Of a stretch of 64,000 bases of DNA, positions 32,934-41,665 are shown in pieces. A model generated the notes under the pieces. It searched no databases and was not told the origin of the DNA. It saw only the letters and a program-made list of their open reading frames with translations. The position numbers and the translations under genes were made by a program. The stretch comes from Streptomyces sp. NBC_00078 (GTDB lineage Bacteria; Actinomycetota; Actinomycetes; Streptomycetales; Streptomycetaceae), in assembly GCF_026343335.1 (NCBI RefSeq), contig NZ_JAPELX010000001.1:3472001-3536000 (forward strand). The letters are read 5' to 3'. Position 1 is the stretch's first letter. Every line of letters begins with the position of its first letter.

Positions 32934-33923
32934 TCAGTGCTGAGGGGACTGCCAGTTGGGGTTCTGCTGGGGGTAGGGCTGCTGCGGGGGGTACGGCTGC
33001 GGCGGTTGCTGCTGGGGGTACGGCTGCTGGGGCGCGGCGTAGGGGCCGGGGGCCGGGGGCTGCTGGGGGGCGTAGGGGCCGGGGGCCTGCTGGGGGTGGC
33101 CGTAGGGCTGGGGCGGCGGCTGATGCTGATGCTGCTGCTGCTGCGGGAAGCCGTAGGGCTGGGGTTGGTACGACGGCTGGGCGGCGTACGGCCCCGGGAC
33201 CGGCTGCCCCTGCTGACCCGGCTGTCCGTAAGGAGCGTGGGCCGGGGTGGCGGGAGTGCCCGGCGCACCCATCTGCGGCTGACCGGCCCCGTACGGACCG
33301 CCCGCGAACGGGTTCGCCTGACCCGGCATCTGCAGCCCCGGCGGCAGGTAACGCACCCGCCCCGTCTCATCCGTCATCGGCATGAATCCGGCGGCCTGCA
33401 GCCGGCGCGCGAACTTGGCGTTGCGCTTGCGGGTCACGAGCAGACCGATGCCGAAGATCGCCATGAAGATCAGCCAGACGATGCCCGCCACGACGAAGTC
33501 GAGGGCCTCACCGCCCGCCCGGTACCCGGCGATCCCGCAGGCGACGGTGACGCCGAGCGCCGCGTACCCCATGCGCTTCTCGGCGTTCTTGCCCGTGAGG
33601 TCGAACTGGATGCGGGCTTTGAGGAGTTCGAGGGCGTCGGGGACGAGGGGCGGCAGCGAGACCCCGTCGCTGGCGTTCGGATACTGCGCCCAGTTCTGCG
33701 CGGCCCGCGCCCGGGCCTGTGGGTTCGGGTCGGGCGCGATCAGCATCTTCAGCGCGTTGTTGCGCGAGCCGGTGTGCCGCGCGTCCACGTACTCGTACCC
33801 GAACTGCTGGGCGACGAAGGCCAGTCGTGACAGCTTCTTCACAGAAGCCATCGGACTGGTGAGCTCGACAGGCTCCCCACCGGCCATCAACCGCAGCATG
33901 TTCCGAACCTGCCGCTTACTCAT
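32934..33923 (-). CDS. Two-helix membrane protein with a long Pro/Gln-rich tail
   Basis: 329 residues from ATG 33923 (AGGAG upstream). The N-terminal part (1-125) is soluble and conserved-looking (LAFVAQQFGYEYVDARHTG and NALKMLIAPDPNPQARARAA), two hydrophobic helices follow (about 130-180), then a KRNAKFARRLQAAGFMPM segment. From about residue 200 to the end is a low-complexity region of Pro, Gln, Tyr and Gly (PYPQQQPPQPYPPQQPYPQQ). Not recognised beyond an uncharacterised streptomycete membrane protein. The tail resembles those on pkaA and other Streptomyces signalling proteins. Confidence 0.8.
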   Translation of the reverse strand: MSKRQVRNMLRLMAGGEPVELTSPMASVKKLSRLAFVAQQFGYEYVDARHTGSRNNALKMLIAPDPNPQARARAAQNWAQYPNASDGVSLPPLVPDALELLKARIQFDLTGKNAEKRMGYAALGVTVACGIAGYRAGGEALDFVVAGIVWLIFMAIFGIGLLVTRKRNAKFARRLQAAGFMPMTDETGRVRYLPPGLQMPGQANPFAGGPYGAGQPQMGAPGTPATPAHAPYGQPGQQGQPVPGPYAAQPSYQPQPYGFPQQQQHQHQPPPQPYGHPQQAPGPYAPQQPPAPGPYAAPQQPYPQQQPPQPYPPQQPYPQQNPNWQSPQH

Positions 33924-34043
33924 CGCTCCTGCTCCCCCGGGCGCTCTGTTCACTTACGCAACCGGGGCAGTGTGTCACGGGGGTGTGGGGCAGGGGATCT
34001 CGGGTGTGGGAGCTTGACCGGCCTTTGACGGTGTCGGGCGCGG

Positions 34044-34457
34044 TCACCGACGGCGTCGGCCGACCGCCGTCGGACAGATCTCGATTCCGAAGGACACGGA
34101 GAGCTTGGGCCTGCCATGGAAGAGGACTGTGAGGCCGTAGGCATGTGGGGCCGGGACAAGTTCGCAGGCATGCACGACGGAGTGTCCCTTGCCGTCGTCC
34201 TGCTCGACGCGCCAGAAGTGCGGCACGCGTGCGGCCGCGTGTTTACGGGGCTTGACCTCTACGGTCGCGCTCGCGGGAATCAGCCGGGACGACCTCAACC
34301 CGGCCGCGGTCCCGGCGACTTCTCCGGCCAGGTCGGCAGCCGCGGTTCGATCAGTGCCCACAAGCCCGGCCACGATGCACGACCATACCTCCGAGCCATT
34401 GACTTCGATCACCGCGGTCGGTACTTTTTGATCTTGTAATTGGATATACGCGTACAT
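34044..34457 (-). CDS. Unrecognised 137-residue protein with a TTA codon near its start
   Basis: From ATG 34457 it reads MYAYIQLQDQKVPTAVIEVN and later VEVKPRKHAAARVPHFWRVE and GLTVLFHGRPKLSVSFGIE. Codon 7 is TTA, the rare leucine codon read by the bldA tRNA, so translation may be developmentally limited if this start is right. The start is uncertain: only 16 bases separate it from the divergent I36 gene, there is no clear ribosome site, and GTG 34412 is an alternative that would drop the TTA. No family recognised. Confidence 0.5.
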   Translation of the reverse strand: MYAYIQLQDQKVPTAVIEVNGSEVWSCIVAGLVGTDRTAAADLAGEVAGTAAGLRSSRLIPASATVEVKPRKHAAARVPHFWRVEQDDGKGHSVVHACELVPAPHAYGLTVLFHGRPKLSVSFGIEICPTAVGRRRR

Positions 34458-34473
34458 GACAACGGAGAATTCA

Positions 34474-34920
34474 ATGAAGGCAAAGAGAGCCATCGTCGCC
34501 GGCGCTGCACTTCTGGCAACTTCCCTGGGGGTGGCACAGGGCACCGCGTTCGCCGACGTTCATAACTCGTCGGACACGAAGGGGCATACCGGTCGGTGCG
34601 CCTCCAGTCACGTATGCCTCTACTATCACTCGGGCGAGTCCGGGGCCAAGTTCAGCGTCGCCTACGACGACAACAACGCTCAGGTGACGGCCGCGATACC
34701 GGATCTCGCCGGCCACTACTTCGACTCTTCCGGTGCCGGTGCGGGGCAGTCGGTGAAGAACAACGCCGCGTCGGCCGAAATCTACGGCTCGCACTGCTCC
34801 CTGTGGGTCTATTACAACAGTAACTATGGCGGAAACGTCGACTACTTTGGCGACAGTTCCTATGGGCAGCTCTGGTACACGTACAACGAGGACGCCTCCT
34901 TGAAGGCAGGCTGCCCGTAA
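34474..34920 (+). CDS. Secreted peptidase-inhibitor I36-like protein
   Basis: 148 residues. A Sec signal peptide (MKAKRAIVAGAALLATSL ... GTAFA) is followed by a small beta-rich domain with ASSHVCLYYHSGESGAKFSV and WVYYNSNYGGNVDYFGDSSY, the beta/gamma-crystallin-like fold of the I36 (SMI-type) metalloprotease inhibitor family, with four cysteines likely paired. It acts outside the cell. GGAG lies 7 bases before ATG 34474. Base composition is lower in GC than the flanking genes. A strong terminator follows. Confidence 0.85.
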   Translation: MKAKRAIVAGAALLATSLGVAQGTAFADVHNSSDTKGHTGRCASSHVCLYYHSGESGAKFSVAYDDNNAQVTAAIPDLAGHYFDSSGAGAGQSVKNNAASAEIYGSHCSLWVYYNSNYGGNVDYFGDSSYGQLWYTYNEDASLKAGCP

Positions 34921-34932
34921 GCTTCTGGGCCG

Positions 34933-34976
34933 GCCCTGACTGGCTGACTGCCGCAAGTCAGTCAGCCAGTCAGGGC
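34933..34976 (+). terminator. 18-bp hairpin with T tract after the I36 gene
   Basis: Bases 34933-34950 pair perfectly with 34959-34976 around an 8-base loop, and CTTTTTTTAG follows at about 34983. It is one of the few classical U-tailed terminators in the window. Confidence 0.9.
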
Positions 34977-35045
34977 TGGCCGACTTTTTTTAGTACAGCC
35001 TGCAGTTCGCTAAGGACTGTCGAGCGATCGAAGAATCGATGGATC

Positions 35046-35924
35046 ATGCGATACGTCAAGAATGTCTTGGCCACGACATGCGCCGCAGTCTCCCTGCTGG
35101 CGCTTTCTTCTTGTGCCGGTTCCGGGGACGACCCTGCCCCTGCTCCCCAGGCATCGGGCCCTACAGGGCACGCACAGCCATCCCCCGGCATCGAGGCCAA
35201 TCCGCTCCCACTGCCGGTGCAGAAGTATCTCCTGACGCCGAGTAAAATATCGGGAATCCGGTCCGCGACCAACATTCTAGTCAATGCGTGCTTGCGCCAG
35301 CGAAACGTTCCGCCGATAAAACAGACGACGAGTGAAGCAAGCCAGCAAAACAATCCCGACCCCTATGAGGTCGGGCGGCGCTATGGGCCGATCGTCAAAT
35401 CCGATATCTTGACCTACGGCTATCACCTCCCGCCTGCATGGTTCGGCAGCGCAACTGCTTCTCCGAAAGTCTCGGCTCAGCAGGAGGCCGCCATGAACGG
35501 CCCGTCGGGTTGCCTTGCCGTTTCCCGGGGGGAGCTCATCGGCGACCGGTCTCTGGACTCCCCGGTCGCGCGGCAAATCAGCAGCAAAAGCTTCATGGAG
35601 TCCCTGAAGGATCCCAAGGTGAAGGCGGTCATCGCGGACTGGTCCAGCTGCATGGCCAAGAAGGGCTATTCATACACGGGTCCCCTGCAGGCGCTTTCGA
35701 AAGCAGATCTGAGGTCGTCGAAGCCAGGCGTGAAAGAGCTGCGCGACGCGGCTGCCGATTATTCCTGCAAAGTTTCCACCCATTTGATCTCCACATGGCA
35801 GGCAGTCGAGACCAGGATTCAGGACAAGGAAATCGCAAAGCATCTGTCGGCCCTGAAGAAGGCGAACGCGCAGAGGGCCCAGATCATGGCGAAAGCAGAC
35901 AAGATCGTCCGCCAGGGCGGATGA
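35046..35924 (+). CDS. Unrecognised lipoprotein
   Basis: 292 residues. A lipoprotein signal ends in LLALSSC with Cys23 as lipidation site, then a Pro/Gly/Ser-rich linker. The body contains cysteines at NACLRQRN, PSGCLAVSRG, SSCMAKKGY and YSCKVSTHL, spaced as if for two disulphides, and a C-terminal helical region (WQAVETRIQDKEIAKHLSAL). Several weak AT-ending codons and a lower GC content mark it as different from its neighbours. It lies just downstream of the I36 gene, separated by its terminator. Function unknown. Confidence 0.8.
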   Translation: MRYVKNVLATTCAAVSLLALSSCAGSGDDPAPAPQASGPTGHAQPSPGIEANPLPLPVQKYLLTPSKISGIRSATNILVNACLRQRNVPPIKQTTSEASQQNNPDPYEVGRRYGPIVKSDILTYGYHLPPAWFGSATASPKVSAQQEAAMNGPSGCLAVSRGELIGDRSLDSPVARQISSKSFMESLKDPKVKAVIADWSSCMAKKGYSYTGPLQALSKADLRSSKPGVKELRDAAADYSCKVSTHLISTWQAVETRIQDKEIAKHLSALKKANAQRAQIMAKADKIVRQGG

Positions 35925-35986
35925 CAGCGCCGCGGCACTGAGCCTTCGCCGTCTTCGAGCCTGACCGCGTCCGCCCTCGGATCTGG

Positions 35987-37246
35987 TCAGCCCTTCCGCC
36001 GAGCCCTCCCACGCTTCGCCCCGTCCGGCCAAAGGCGTGGGCTCCGTTTCGCCGCGAGGTCCTCGATCCAGCCGAAGGCGAGGATCGCGAGGCCGATCAG
36101 GGGCCAGACGAGGAAGAACATCCAGAGCATGTACGTCGAGTCCAGTGCCGCCGACGCCCGGTCGCTCTCCATGAACGGGAGGCTGTAGGCCTGGTCGATG
36201 ATCGGGACCGTCGCCATGATCAGCAGGTTGTGCCAGAGGTAGATGGTGACGGCCCTGTTGTTGGCCAGGGTCACCAGCTTGTCCCACCTGGCGAGGCGGC
36301 CCGGCAGTTCCCGCCACGACGGCGAGTACTGGAGCAGGATCACCACGAAGCCGAAGGACCAGGCCGCCTGTGCCAACGGGATGTCGTTCAGGTCCCAGCC
36401 GTCGGGGCCCAGATGGCCCGACGCCCACCACAGGCCGAACGCCATCATCAACGCCGCGCAGGAGACGGCGACATAGCGCGGGACCCGCTGGAGCATGCCC
36501 TCGTGGTGAGCGAGGCCCAGGACCCAGCAGCCGCCGTAGACCGTGAAGTCGGTGATCGCGTTGCCGGTCTCGCCCGGGATGGTCACCAGGCCCGTACCGA
36601 CGATCGCCGTCAGGCCCAGCGGAGCCAGCAGCGTCGCCCACGGCATGCGCCGGAACGCCCACAGCAGCAGCGGGGACGCGATCACGAACCACAGATACGC
36701 CCGCAGGTACCACAGCGGCCCGGCCGCCTGGTCGGCCCAGGTGGAGTCCAGCAGGCCCCCGTCGTGGCCGAGGTGCCAGGGGTAGGGCGGGGCGCCGATC
36801 GGGATGACGTAGTTGACCAGTTCGACGATGCCCCAGGTGCCGCCGTTGTCCGGGTCCTTCGCCGGGTTCCAGCCGTCCGCGAACATCATGGCCAGCACCA
36901 GCGCGCTGAACGCCCACAGCGGTGGCAGGAGACGGCGGATCCGGCCGCGGATCACGCTCATCGCCGGGCGGCTCAACGAGCGCGCCATCAGTGAGCCCGC
37001 CAGCGCGAACATCACGCCCATGGACGGGAAGAGCACCGACAGCCAGGCCCAGCCGAACAGGTGGTAGACCACCACGCGGACCAGCGCGATCGAACGCAGC
37101 AGGTCCAGGTAGCGGTCGCGGCCCGGTTTCCCCGGCGCGGGCGCAGGTGCGGGCGCCTGCACCTCAGGTTCGGCCACCGGCGGTTGCTGCGGGATGCCGT
37201 ACGACGGCGTCGACTCCGGGGTCCCGGTCGGGTATCCGTGGGTCAT
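35987..37246 (-). CDS. Acyltransferase-3 family membrane protein
   Basis: 419 residues. A Pro/Ala-rich cytosolic head (about 1-42) precedes a polytopic acyltransferase-3 domain starting GRDRYLDLLRSIALVRVVVYH, where the RxxxxxxxHxxG-type histidine begins the catalytic region, and containing LWYLRAYLWFVIASPLLL and YLWHNLLIM. Such enzymes O-acylate surface polysaccharides or lipids at the membrane. ATG 37246 overlaps the stop of the GT2/deacetylase gene upstream (ATGA), so it is coupled to that operon and may acylate its product. Confidence 0.88.
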   Translation of the reverse strand: MTHGYPTGTPESTPSYGIPQQPPVAEPEVQAPAPAPAPGKPGRDRYLDLLRSIALVRVVVYHLFGWAWLSVLFPSMGVMFALAGSLMARSLSRPAMSVIRGRIRRLLPPLWAFSALVLAMMFADGWNPAKDPDNGGTWGIVELVNYVIPIGAPPYPWHLGHDGGLLDSTWADQAAGPLWYLRAYLWFVIASPLLLWAFRRMPWATLLAPLGLTAIVGTGLVTIPGETGNAITDFTVYGGCWVLGLAHHEGMLQRVPRYVAVSCAALMMAFGLWWASGHLGPDGWDLNDIPLAQAAWSFGFVVILLQYSPSWRELPGRLARWDKLVTLANNRAVTIYLWHNLLIMATVPIIDQAYSLPFMESDRASAALDSTYMLWMFFLVWPLIGLAILAFGWIEDLAAKRSPRLWPDGAKRGRARRKG

Positions 37247-39444
37247 GCCACAGGCCTCCGATCACTGTCGGCGGCACGGGTCCGCCGGCTGGGTACCGGC
37301 CCGCCGGGTGCCTCCACGACACCCGTCCGCCGCAGCTTCTGCCAGCGCAGGCGGCCGCCGGTGAGCGCCGTGATCCAGGACTGGAGCAGCACGACGTACA
37401 TGAGTTGGCGGTAGAGGATCTGCTGCAGCGGCAGCGAGATGAGGTGGGTCATGCGTTCGCGGTCCAGGCGGAAGGCGTAGGCCGCGCAGACCGCCTGTAC
37501 CGCCAGGACACCGAGCCACGCCACGATCGTCTTCTGCGTCGGGCCGAAGACGACTCCGTAGAGGAGGAAGATGTCGATCAGGGGGGCCAGCAGCGGGGCC
37601 ACCACCATGAACAGGGACACCAGGGGCAGGCCGACGCGGCCGAAGCGGCCCGAGGGGCCCTTCTCCACGAGGGCACGGCGGTGCTTCCAGATCGCCTGCA
37701 TGGTGCCGTACGACCATCGGTAGCGCTGCGACCACAGTTGCTGGACCGTCTCGGGCGCCTCCGTCCAGGCCCGCGCCTTCTCGGCGTAGACGACCCGCCA
37801 GCCGTCGCGGTGCAGGGCCATGGTGATGTCGGTGTCCTCGGCGAGCGTGTCGTCGCTCATGCCGCCCACCCGCTCCAGCGCCGGGCGCCGGAAGGCCCCG
37901 ACGGCCCCCGGGATCGTCGGCATGCAGCGCATGAGGTCGTACATACGGCGGTCGAGGTTGAAGCCCATCACGTACTCGATGTGCTGCCAGGCGCCGATCA
38001 TCGAGTTCCGGTTGCCGACCTTCGCGTTGCCTGCGACGGCTCCCACGCGCCGGTCGCCGAAGGGCTGCACCAGCTCCCGTACCGTCGCCGGTTCGAAGAC
38101 GGTGTCGCCGTCCATCATCACGATGATGTCGTAACGGGCGTTCGCCAGGCCGCGGTTGAGGGCGGCGGGTTTGCCCGCGTTCAGCTGGCGGACGACGCGG
38201 ACGTTGGGCAGGCCCAGCTCCTCCACGATCCGCGCCGTGCCGTCGCTCGAACCGTCGTCGATGACGATCACCTCGATGGGGTGCTCGCTCGCCATCAGTG
38301 AACGGACCGTGTTCTCGATGCACTTGGCCTCGTTGTACGCGGGCACCAGCACCGACACCGGTTCGGTGACCGGCGGGCCCCAGGTGAAGCCCGGGCGCCG
38401 CACCCTGCGCGCATGGGCCCCAGACAGCAGGAGCATCAGCACGAAACGGCCGATGACCAGGCCACCGATGATCGCGAGGGCGACGACCATCACTGCGGTG
38501 ATGTCGTCCGAGGCCTGGACCAGGAAGATCCACGCCCTGCCCTTCCACAGCCCGACGCCGGTGACCCCGGTGTGCGCGCTGGGTGCGTCAAGGGCCTCGG
38601 TGAGGTTGTCGAACACGTAGCCCTGCTTCTGCAGCATGGGCAGAAACCTGTCCAGCGCCAGCACCGTCTGGTGCCGGTCGCCGCCCGAGTCGTGCATCAG
38701 GACGATCGCGCCCTTGCCGCCGTGCGGGGTGGCGTTGCGGATGATCCGGCCGACGCCGGGCTTCTGCCAGTCCTCGCTGTCCGTGTTGTTGACGACGGTG
38801 ATGTAGCCGCGGCTGCCGATGTACCGGGTGACCGGCCAGGACTCGTCGTCCATGGCGTCGGCGAAGGAGGAGTACGGCGGACGGAACAGGGAGGTGCGGA
38901 TGCCCGCGGCCCCCGAGATCGCCAGCTGGGTCTGCGACAGCTCCCAGTCGATGCGCTTGTGGGACTGGAAGGAGAGGTCGGGGTGGTTGAAGGTGTGCAC
39001 GCCGACCTCGTGGCCCTCGGCGACCATGCGCCTGACCAGGTCCGGGTAGCGCGAGGTCATCGTGCCGGTGACGAAGAAGACCGCGTGCGCGTGGTGCTTC
39101 TTGAGCACGTCCAGGACCTTGGGGGTCCAGGTCGGGTCCGGGCCGTCGTCGAAGGTGAGGACCAGCCGGTGGTCGGGCACCTTCAGGCTGGTGGTGCGGC
39201 CGCTGCGGGTGTCGATGACGGGGCCGCCGTCCAGGATCTTCTCCGGGACCTTGTCGGTGGCGGCCTCGGGCTGGATGCGATGGTCGGCGAGGATCTCGCT
39301 GTGCACGTACCCGCGCAGCATCAGCATCGCCACCATGGCGACGAGGACGAGCATGGGCAGCAGCAGGCGCATGGGCAGGCGGCGACGCGGAGAGCCGTCG
39401 CGGGCTGAGGTCGCGGGCCCGTGACGGCGGGTGCGGGATGCCAT
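37243..39444 (-). CDS. matB: Bifunctional polysaccharide deacetylase-glycosyltransferase (MatB-like)
   Basis: 733 residues. An N-terminal membrane anchor is followed by an extracytoplasmic NodB deacetylase domain (TFDDGPDP near 95, HTFNHPD near 153, LFRPPYS). A transmembrane span follows, then a cytosolic family-2 glycosyltransferase (VLVPAYNEAKCIENT near 360, DDGSSDG, MDGDT and QRYRW near 570) and C-terminal membrane helices. In Streptomyces this fusion is known as MatB, needed for a partly deacetylated poly-N-acetylglucosamine-like polymer that glues hyphae into pellets. The start codon overlaps the upstream stop by one base. Confidence 0.9.
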   Translation of the reverse strand: MASRTRRHGPATSARDGSPRRRLPMRLLLPMLVLVAMVAMLMLRGYVHSEILADHRIQPEAATDKVPEKILDGGPVIDTRSGRTTSLKVPDHRLVLTFDDGPDPTWTPKVLDVLKKHHAHAVFFVTGTMTSRYPDLVRRMVAEGHEVGVHTFNHPDLSFQSHKRIDWELSQTQLAISGAAGIRTSLFRPPYSSFADAMDDESWPVTRYIGSRGYITVVNNTDSEDWQKPGVGRIIRNATPHGGKGAIVLMHDSGGDRHQTVLALDRFLPMLQKQGYVFDNLTEALDAPSAHTGVTGVGLWKGRAWIFLVQASDDITAVMVVALAIIGGLVIGRFVLMLLLSGAHARRVRRPGFTWGPPVTEPVSVLVPAYNEAKCIENTVRSLMASEHPIEVIVIDDGSSDGTARIVEELGLPNVRVVRQLNAGKPAALNRGLANARYDIIVMMDGDTVFEPATVRELVQPFGDRRVGAVAGNAKVGNRNSMIGAWQHIEYVMGFNLDRRMYDLMRCMPTIPGAVGAFRRPALERVGGMSDDTLAEDTDITMALHRDGWRVVYAEKARAWTEAPETVQQLWSQRYRWSYGTMQAIWKHRRALVEKGPSGRFGRVGLPLVSLFMVVAPLLAPLIDIFLLYGVVFGPTQKTIVAWLGVLAVQAVCAAYAFRLDRERMTHLISLPLQQILYRQLMYVVLLQSWITALTGGRLRWQKLRRTGVVEAPGGPVPSRRTRAADSDRRPVA

Positions 39445-40460
39445 CAGAGGGTGGGCTCCGGGGACGGTGCGGACGAGGCGACGGGCGTGCCCGGCTCCTC
39501 GGTGACGGGCGAAGGGCTGCTGGGACCGTCGGCGACCGGTCCACTGCCGGAGCCGGTGCCGGTACCGCCCGTGCCTCCCGGGGACTGCGACGGCGCGACG
39601 GAACTCGCGCTGGGGCTCGGGGTCGGTGAGCTGGATGTCGGCGGGTTCACCGAGGCCGACGGGACCGGGTCGACCACACCGGGCCCGGGCTTCGTCGCGG
39701 ACTTGGACGGTGTCGGGCCGGGGTCGGCGGACGCACCCGGACCGGCCGGGGCGGCGGACTTGCCGTGAGCCGTGCCGCTCGCGCCCGGCGACGGCGTCGT
39801 ACCGTCACTGGCCGTCGGCGTCGAACCGGGCACGACGATTCCGATGCCCGTGCCGGTGCCTGCGGGCCGGGCCGAGTCCGCGGGCCGTGAGGTCGGCTCG
39901 ACCTGACCGGCCGGCTTGTCGTCCTTCTGGCCCGGCACGGGCAGCCAGGGAGCGTCGGAACTCCCGGACAGCAGCGTGACGACGATGACGACGGCGTAGA
40001 CCGCGCAGGCCGTGCCGACGGCTATGCCCAGACGGCGAAAGCGCCGGCTGCGGCGGCCCGACTCGTCGACGAAGACCGGTGCGTCACAGCCGTCGGAGCC
40101 ACCGCCGGTCTCCCCCTCGGCATTGCGCAGGCGCCGGTCCTGCTGCATGCCGACGGCGTCGAGCTGGACGGTCACCTCGTGCGGGTCGTGGGACTGGGCG
40201 CTCTCGCCCGGCGCCTCCCACGGATCGCGCAGGCCGACGGCCCGGCCTTGTTCGGGATGGCGTCCGGAGCCCCCGCTCAGTACGTCGGTCGCGTCGATGT
40301 CCGCGAAGCCCCCACGAGGGACTCCGGTTCTCGCCGTGTCCGGAAACGACTGGGTGATGCCATTCCTTCTGGCTTCCCCTGTTATTGGAAGGGCCTGGGC
40401 CTCTGATGCCGCTTCGGGCCATTCCGGTTGGGCGTCTTCCCGCCACTTTTTCACGTGCAC
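39444..40460 (-). CDS. matA: Single-pass membrane protein with Ser/Thr/Pro-rich exterior (MatA-like)
   Basis: 338 residues from GTG 40460, about 6 bases after a GGGGGG ribosome site; ATG 40466 would abut it. The N-terminal 150 residues are cytosolic and polar, ending in a basic RRSRRFRRLG just before one transmembrane helix. The outer part (about 180-338) is a Pro/Ser/Thr/Gly-rich tether such as TPSPGASGTAHGKSAAPAGP. No enzymatic motif seen. By position directly upstream of and coupled to matB (TGATG), it is probably matA; the name rests on gene order. Confidence 0.7.
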   Translation of the reverse strand: MHVKKWREDAQPEWPEAASEAQALPITGEARRNGITQSFPDTARTGVPRGGFADIDATDVLSGGSGRHPEQGRAVGLRDPWEAPGESAQSHDPHEVTVQLDAVGMQQDRRLRNAEGETGGGSDGCDAPVFVDESGRRSRRFRRLGIAVGTACAVYAVVIVVTLLSGSSDAPWLPVPGQKDDKPAGQVEPTSRPADSARPAGTGTGIGIVVPGSTPTASDGTTPSPGASGTAHGKSAAPAGPGASADPGPTPSKSATKPGPGVVDPVPSASVNPPTSSSPTPSPSASSVAPSQSPGGTGGTGTGSGSGPVADGPSSPSPVTEEPGTPVASSAPSPEPTL

Positions 40461-40609
40461 GCACATCCCCCCACGGGACAGTTCTGGGTGCGCGTACGAC
40501 ACGAGCACACGCCGGCCGAACCCGGCCCCCACCGGATTCGAGCGCCCCCTACCACAACGTGCTCGGGCCCTGAATGTAGCGCATGGGGAGGTTCTGTGTG
40601 CGCAACGTG

Positions 40610-41581
40610 TCAGCCGTGACCCTGAATGATCTCTGCATCGATGGCTGGAACCCATCCATTGGAGGGCACTCGAAGCCACTGCTCCTCGACCGACAGTTCG
40701 ACCGCAGCCCGTCGAAGCGCACCGAATCCGGGGTGCACCAGACCCTTCCGCCACACAAGTGACACCGGCGACAAAGGGACAGGATCGATCAAGGGACGCA
40801 GCACCCTGCCAGGCATGGCGGGAAAATCCACGACGGCGAGAATGGGGCTCCGCATCCTGGCCATGATCCTTTGGAACTCCTCGTCCGCGACGGCCAGCGG
40901 CACGGGCTGTGCGATTTCGATGCCACGGCCGTCGAACAAACGGCGTGCGAGATCGGTCCATTCCGGCGTACGCGGATTTCCGGCGCCGGCGTACACCGTC
41001 TCCCCTTTCAGAGCGGCGAGCGGCACCGCCTCCAGGGACGCCAGCTGATGATCCTCGGGCAGCACGACCGCCATCGGCTCGTATCGCACGGGCTGGTGCT
41101 CCAGCCGGGCCCGCAGCACCGGGTCCAGCCCCGCGAACCGCCCGAACGAGGCGTCCAGCCGCCCCGCGAGCAACTCACCGGCAGCGCCCGTAAGGCCGCT
41201 CTCGTAGCGGGCCATCAGCTCCTGCTCGGGGGCGAGTTCACGGGCCCGGTGCAGGACGCGGCGCGCGGTGGCCTGGTCCGGGAAGTTGAGGTCGACCAGC
41301 AGCGGCCGGGCCTGCCCGAAGGCGGCGAGCAGCGCGTCCTGCGCCTCCAGCACCCGGCGCGCGTACGGCAGCAGCCGCTCGCCGTCGGCCGTCAGCGTCA
41401 CCTGCCGGGTCGACCGCACGAACAGGTCGACGTCGAGTTCCCGCTCCAGCCGCCGCACATCCCGGCTGAGCGCCTGCTGGGCGACGTGGAGCCTGGCGGC
41501 GGCGCGGGTGAAGTGCAGTTCCTCGGCGACGGTGAGGAAGGCGCGCAACAGGCGCGGATCGAGGTGACCGGTCGCGGGCAT
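40610..41581 (-). CDS. LysR-family transcriptional regulator
   Basis: 323 residues. The N-terminal HTH reads LLRAFLTVAEELHFTRAAAR and VAQQALSRDVRRLERELDVD, the standard LTTR opening. The C-terminal ligand-binding region follows. It lies divergent from an MFS exporter with an 84-base gap and is therefore its likely regulator; the effector is unknown. It is also upstream of matA on the same strand (150 bases apart), which is probably coincidental. Confidence 0.9.
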   Translation of the reverse strand: MPATGHLDPRLLRAFLTVAEELHFTRAAARLHVAQQALSRDVRRLERELDVDLFVRSTRQVTLTADGERLLPYARRVLEAQDALLAAFGQARPLLVDLNFPDQATARRVLHRARELAPEQELMARYESGLTGAAGELLAGRLDASFGRFAGLDPVLRARLEHQPVRYEPMAVVLPEDHQLASLEAVPLAALKGETVYAGAGNPRTPEWTDLARRLFDGRGIEIAQPVPLAVADEEFQRIMARMRSPILAVVDFPAMPGRVLRPLIDPVPLSPVSLVWRKGLVHPGFGALRRAAVELSVEEQWLRVPSNGWVPAIDAEIIQGHG

Positions 41582-41665
41582 CCGGCGAACTTACAACAGG
41601 AGTGCGTGAATCGGTACGGAGAAGGTGTTGGACCCCTTGACCGGGTACGGGCGACGGTGGTGCCC

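Noticed and set aside
40871..41665. Extra N-terminus of the MFS gene
   Set aside because: The open frame upstream of ATG 41666 lies antisense over the LysR gene.
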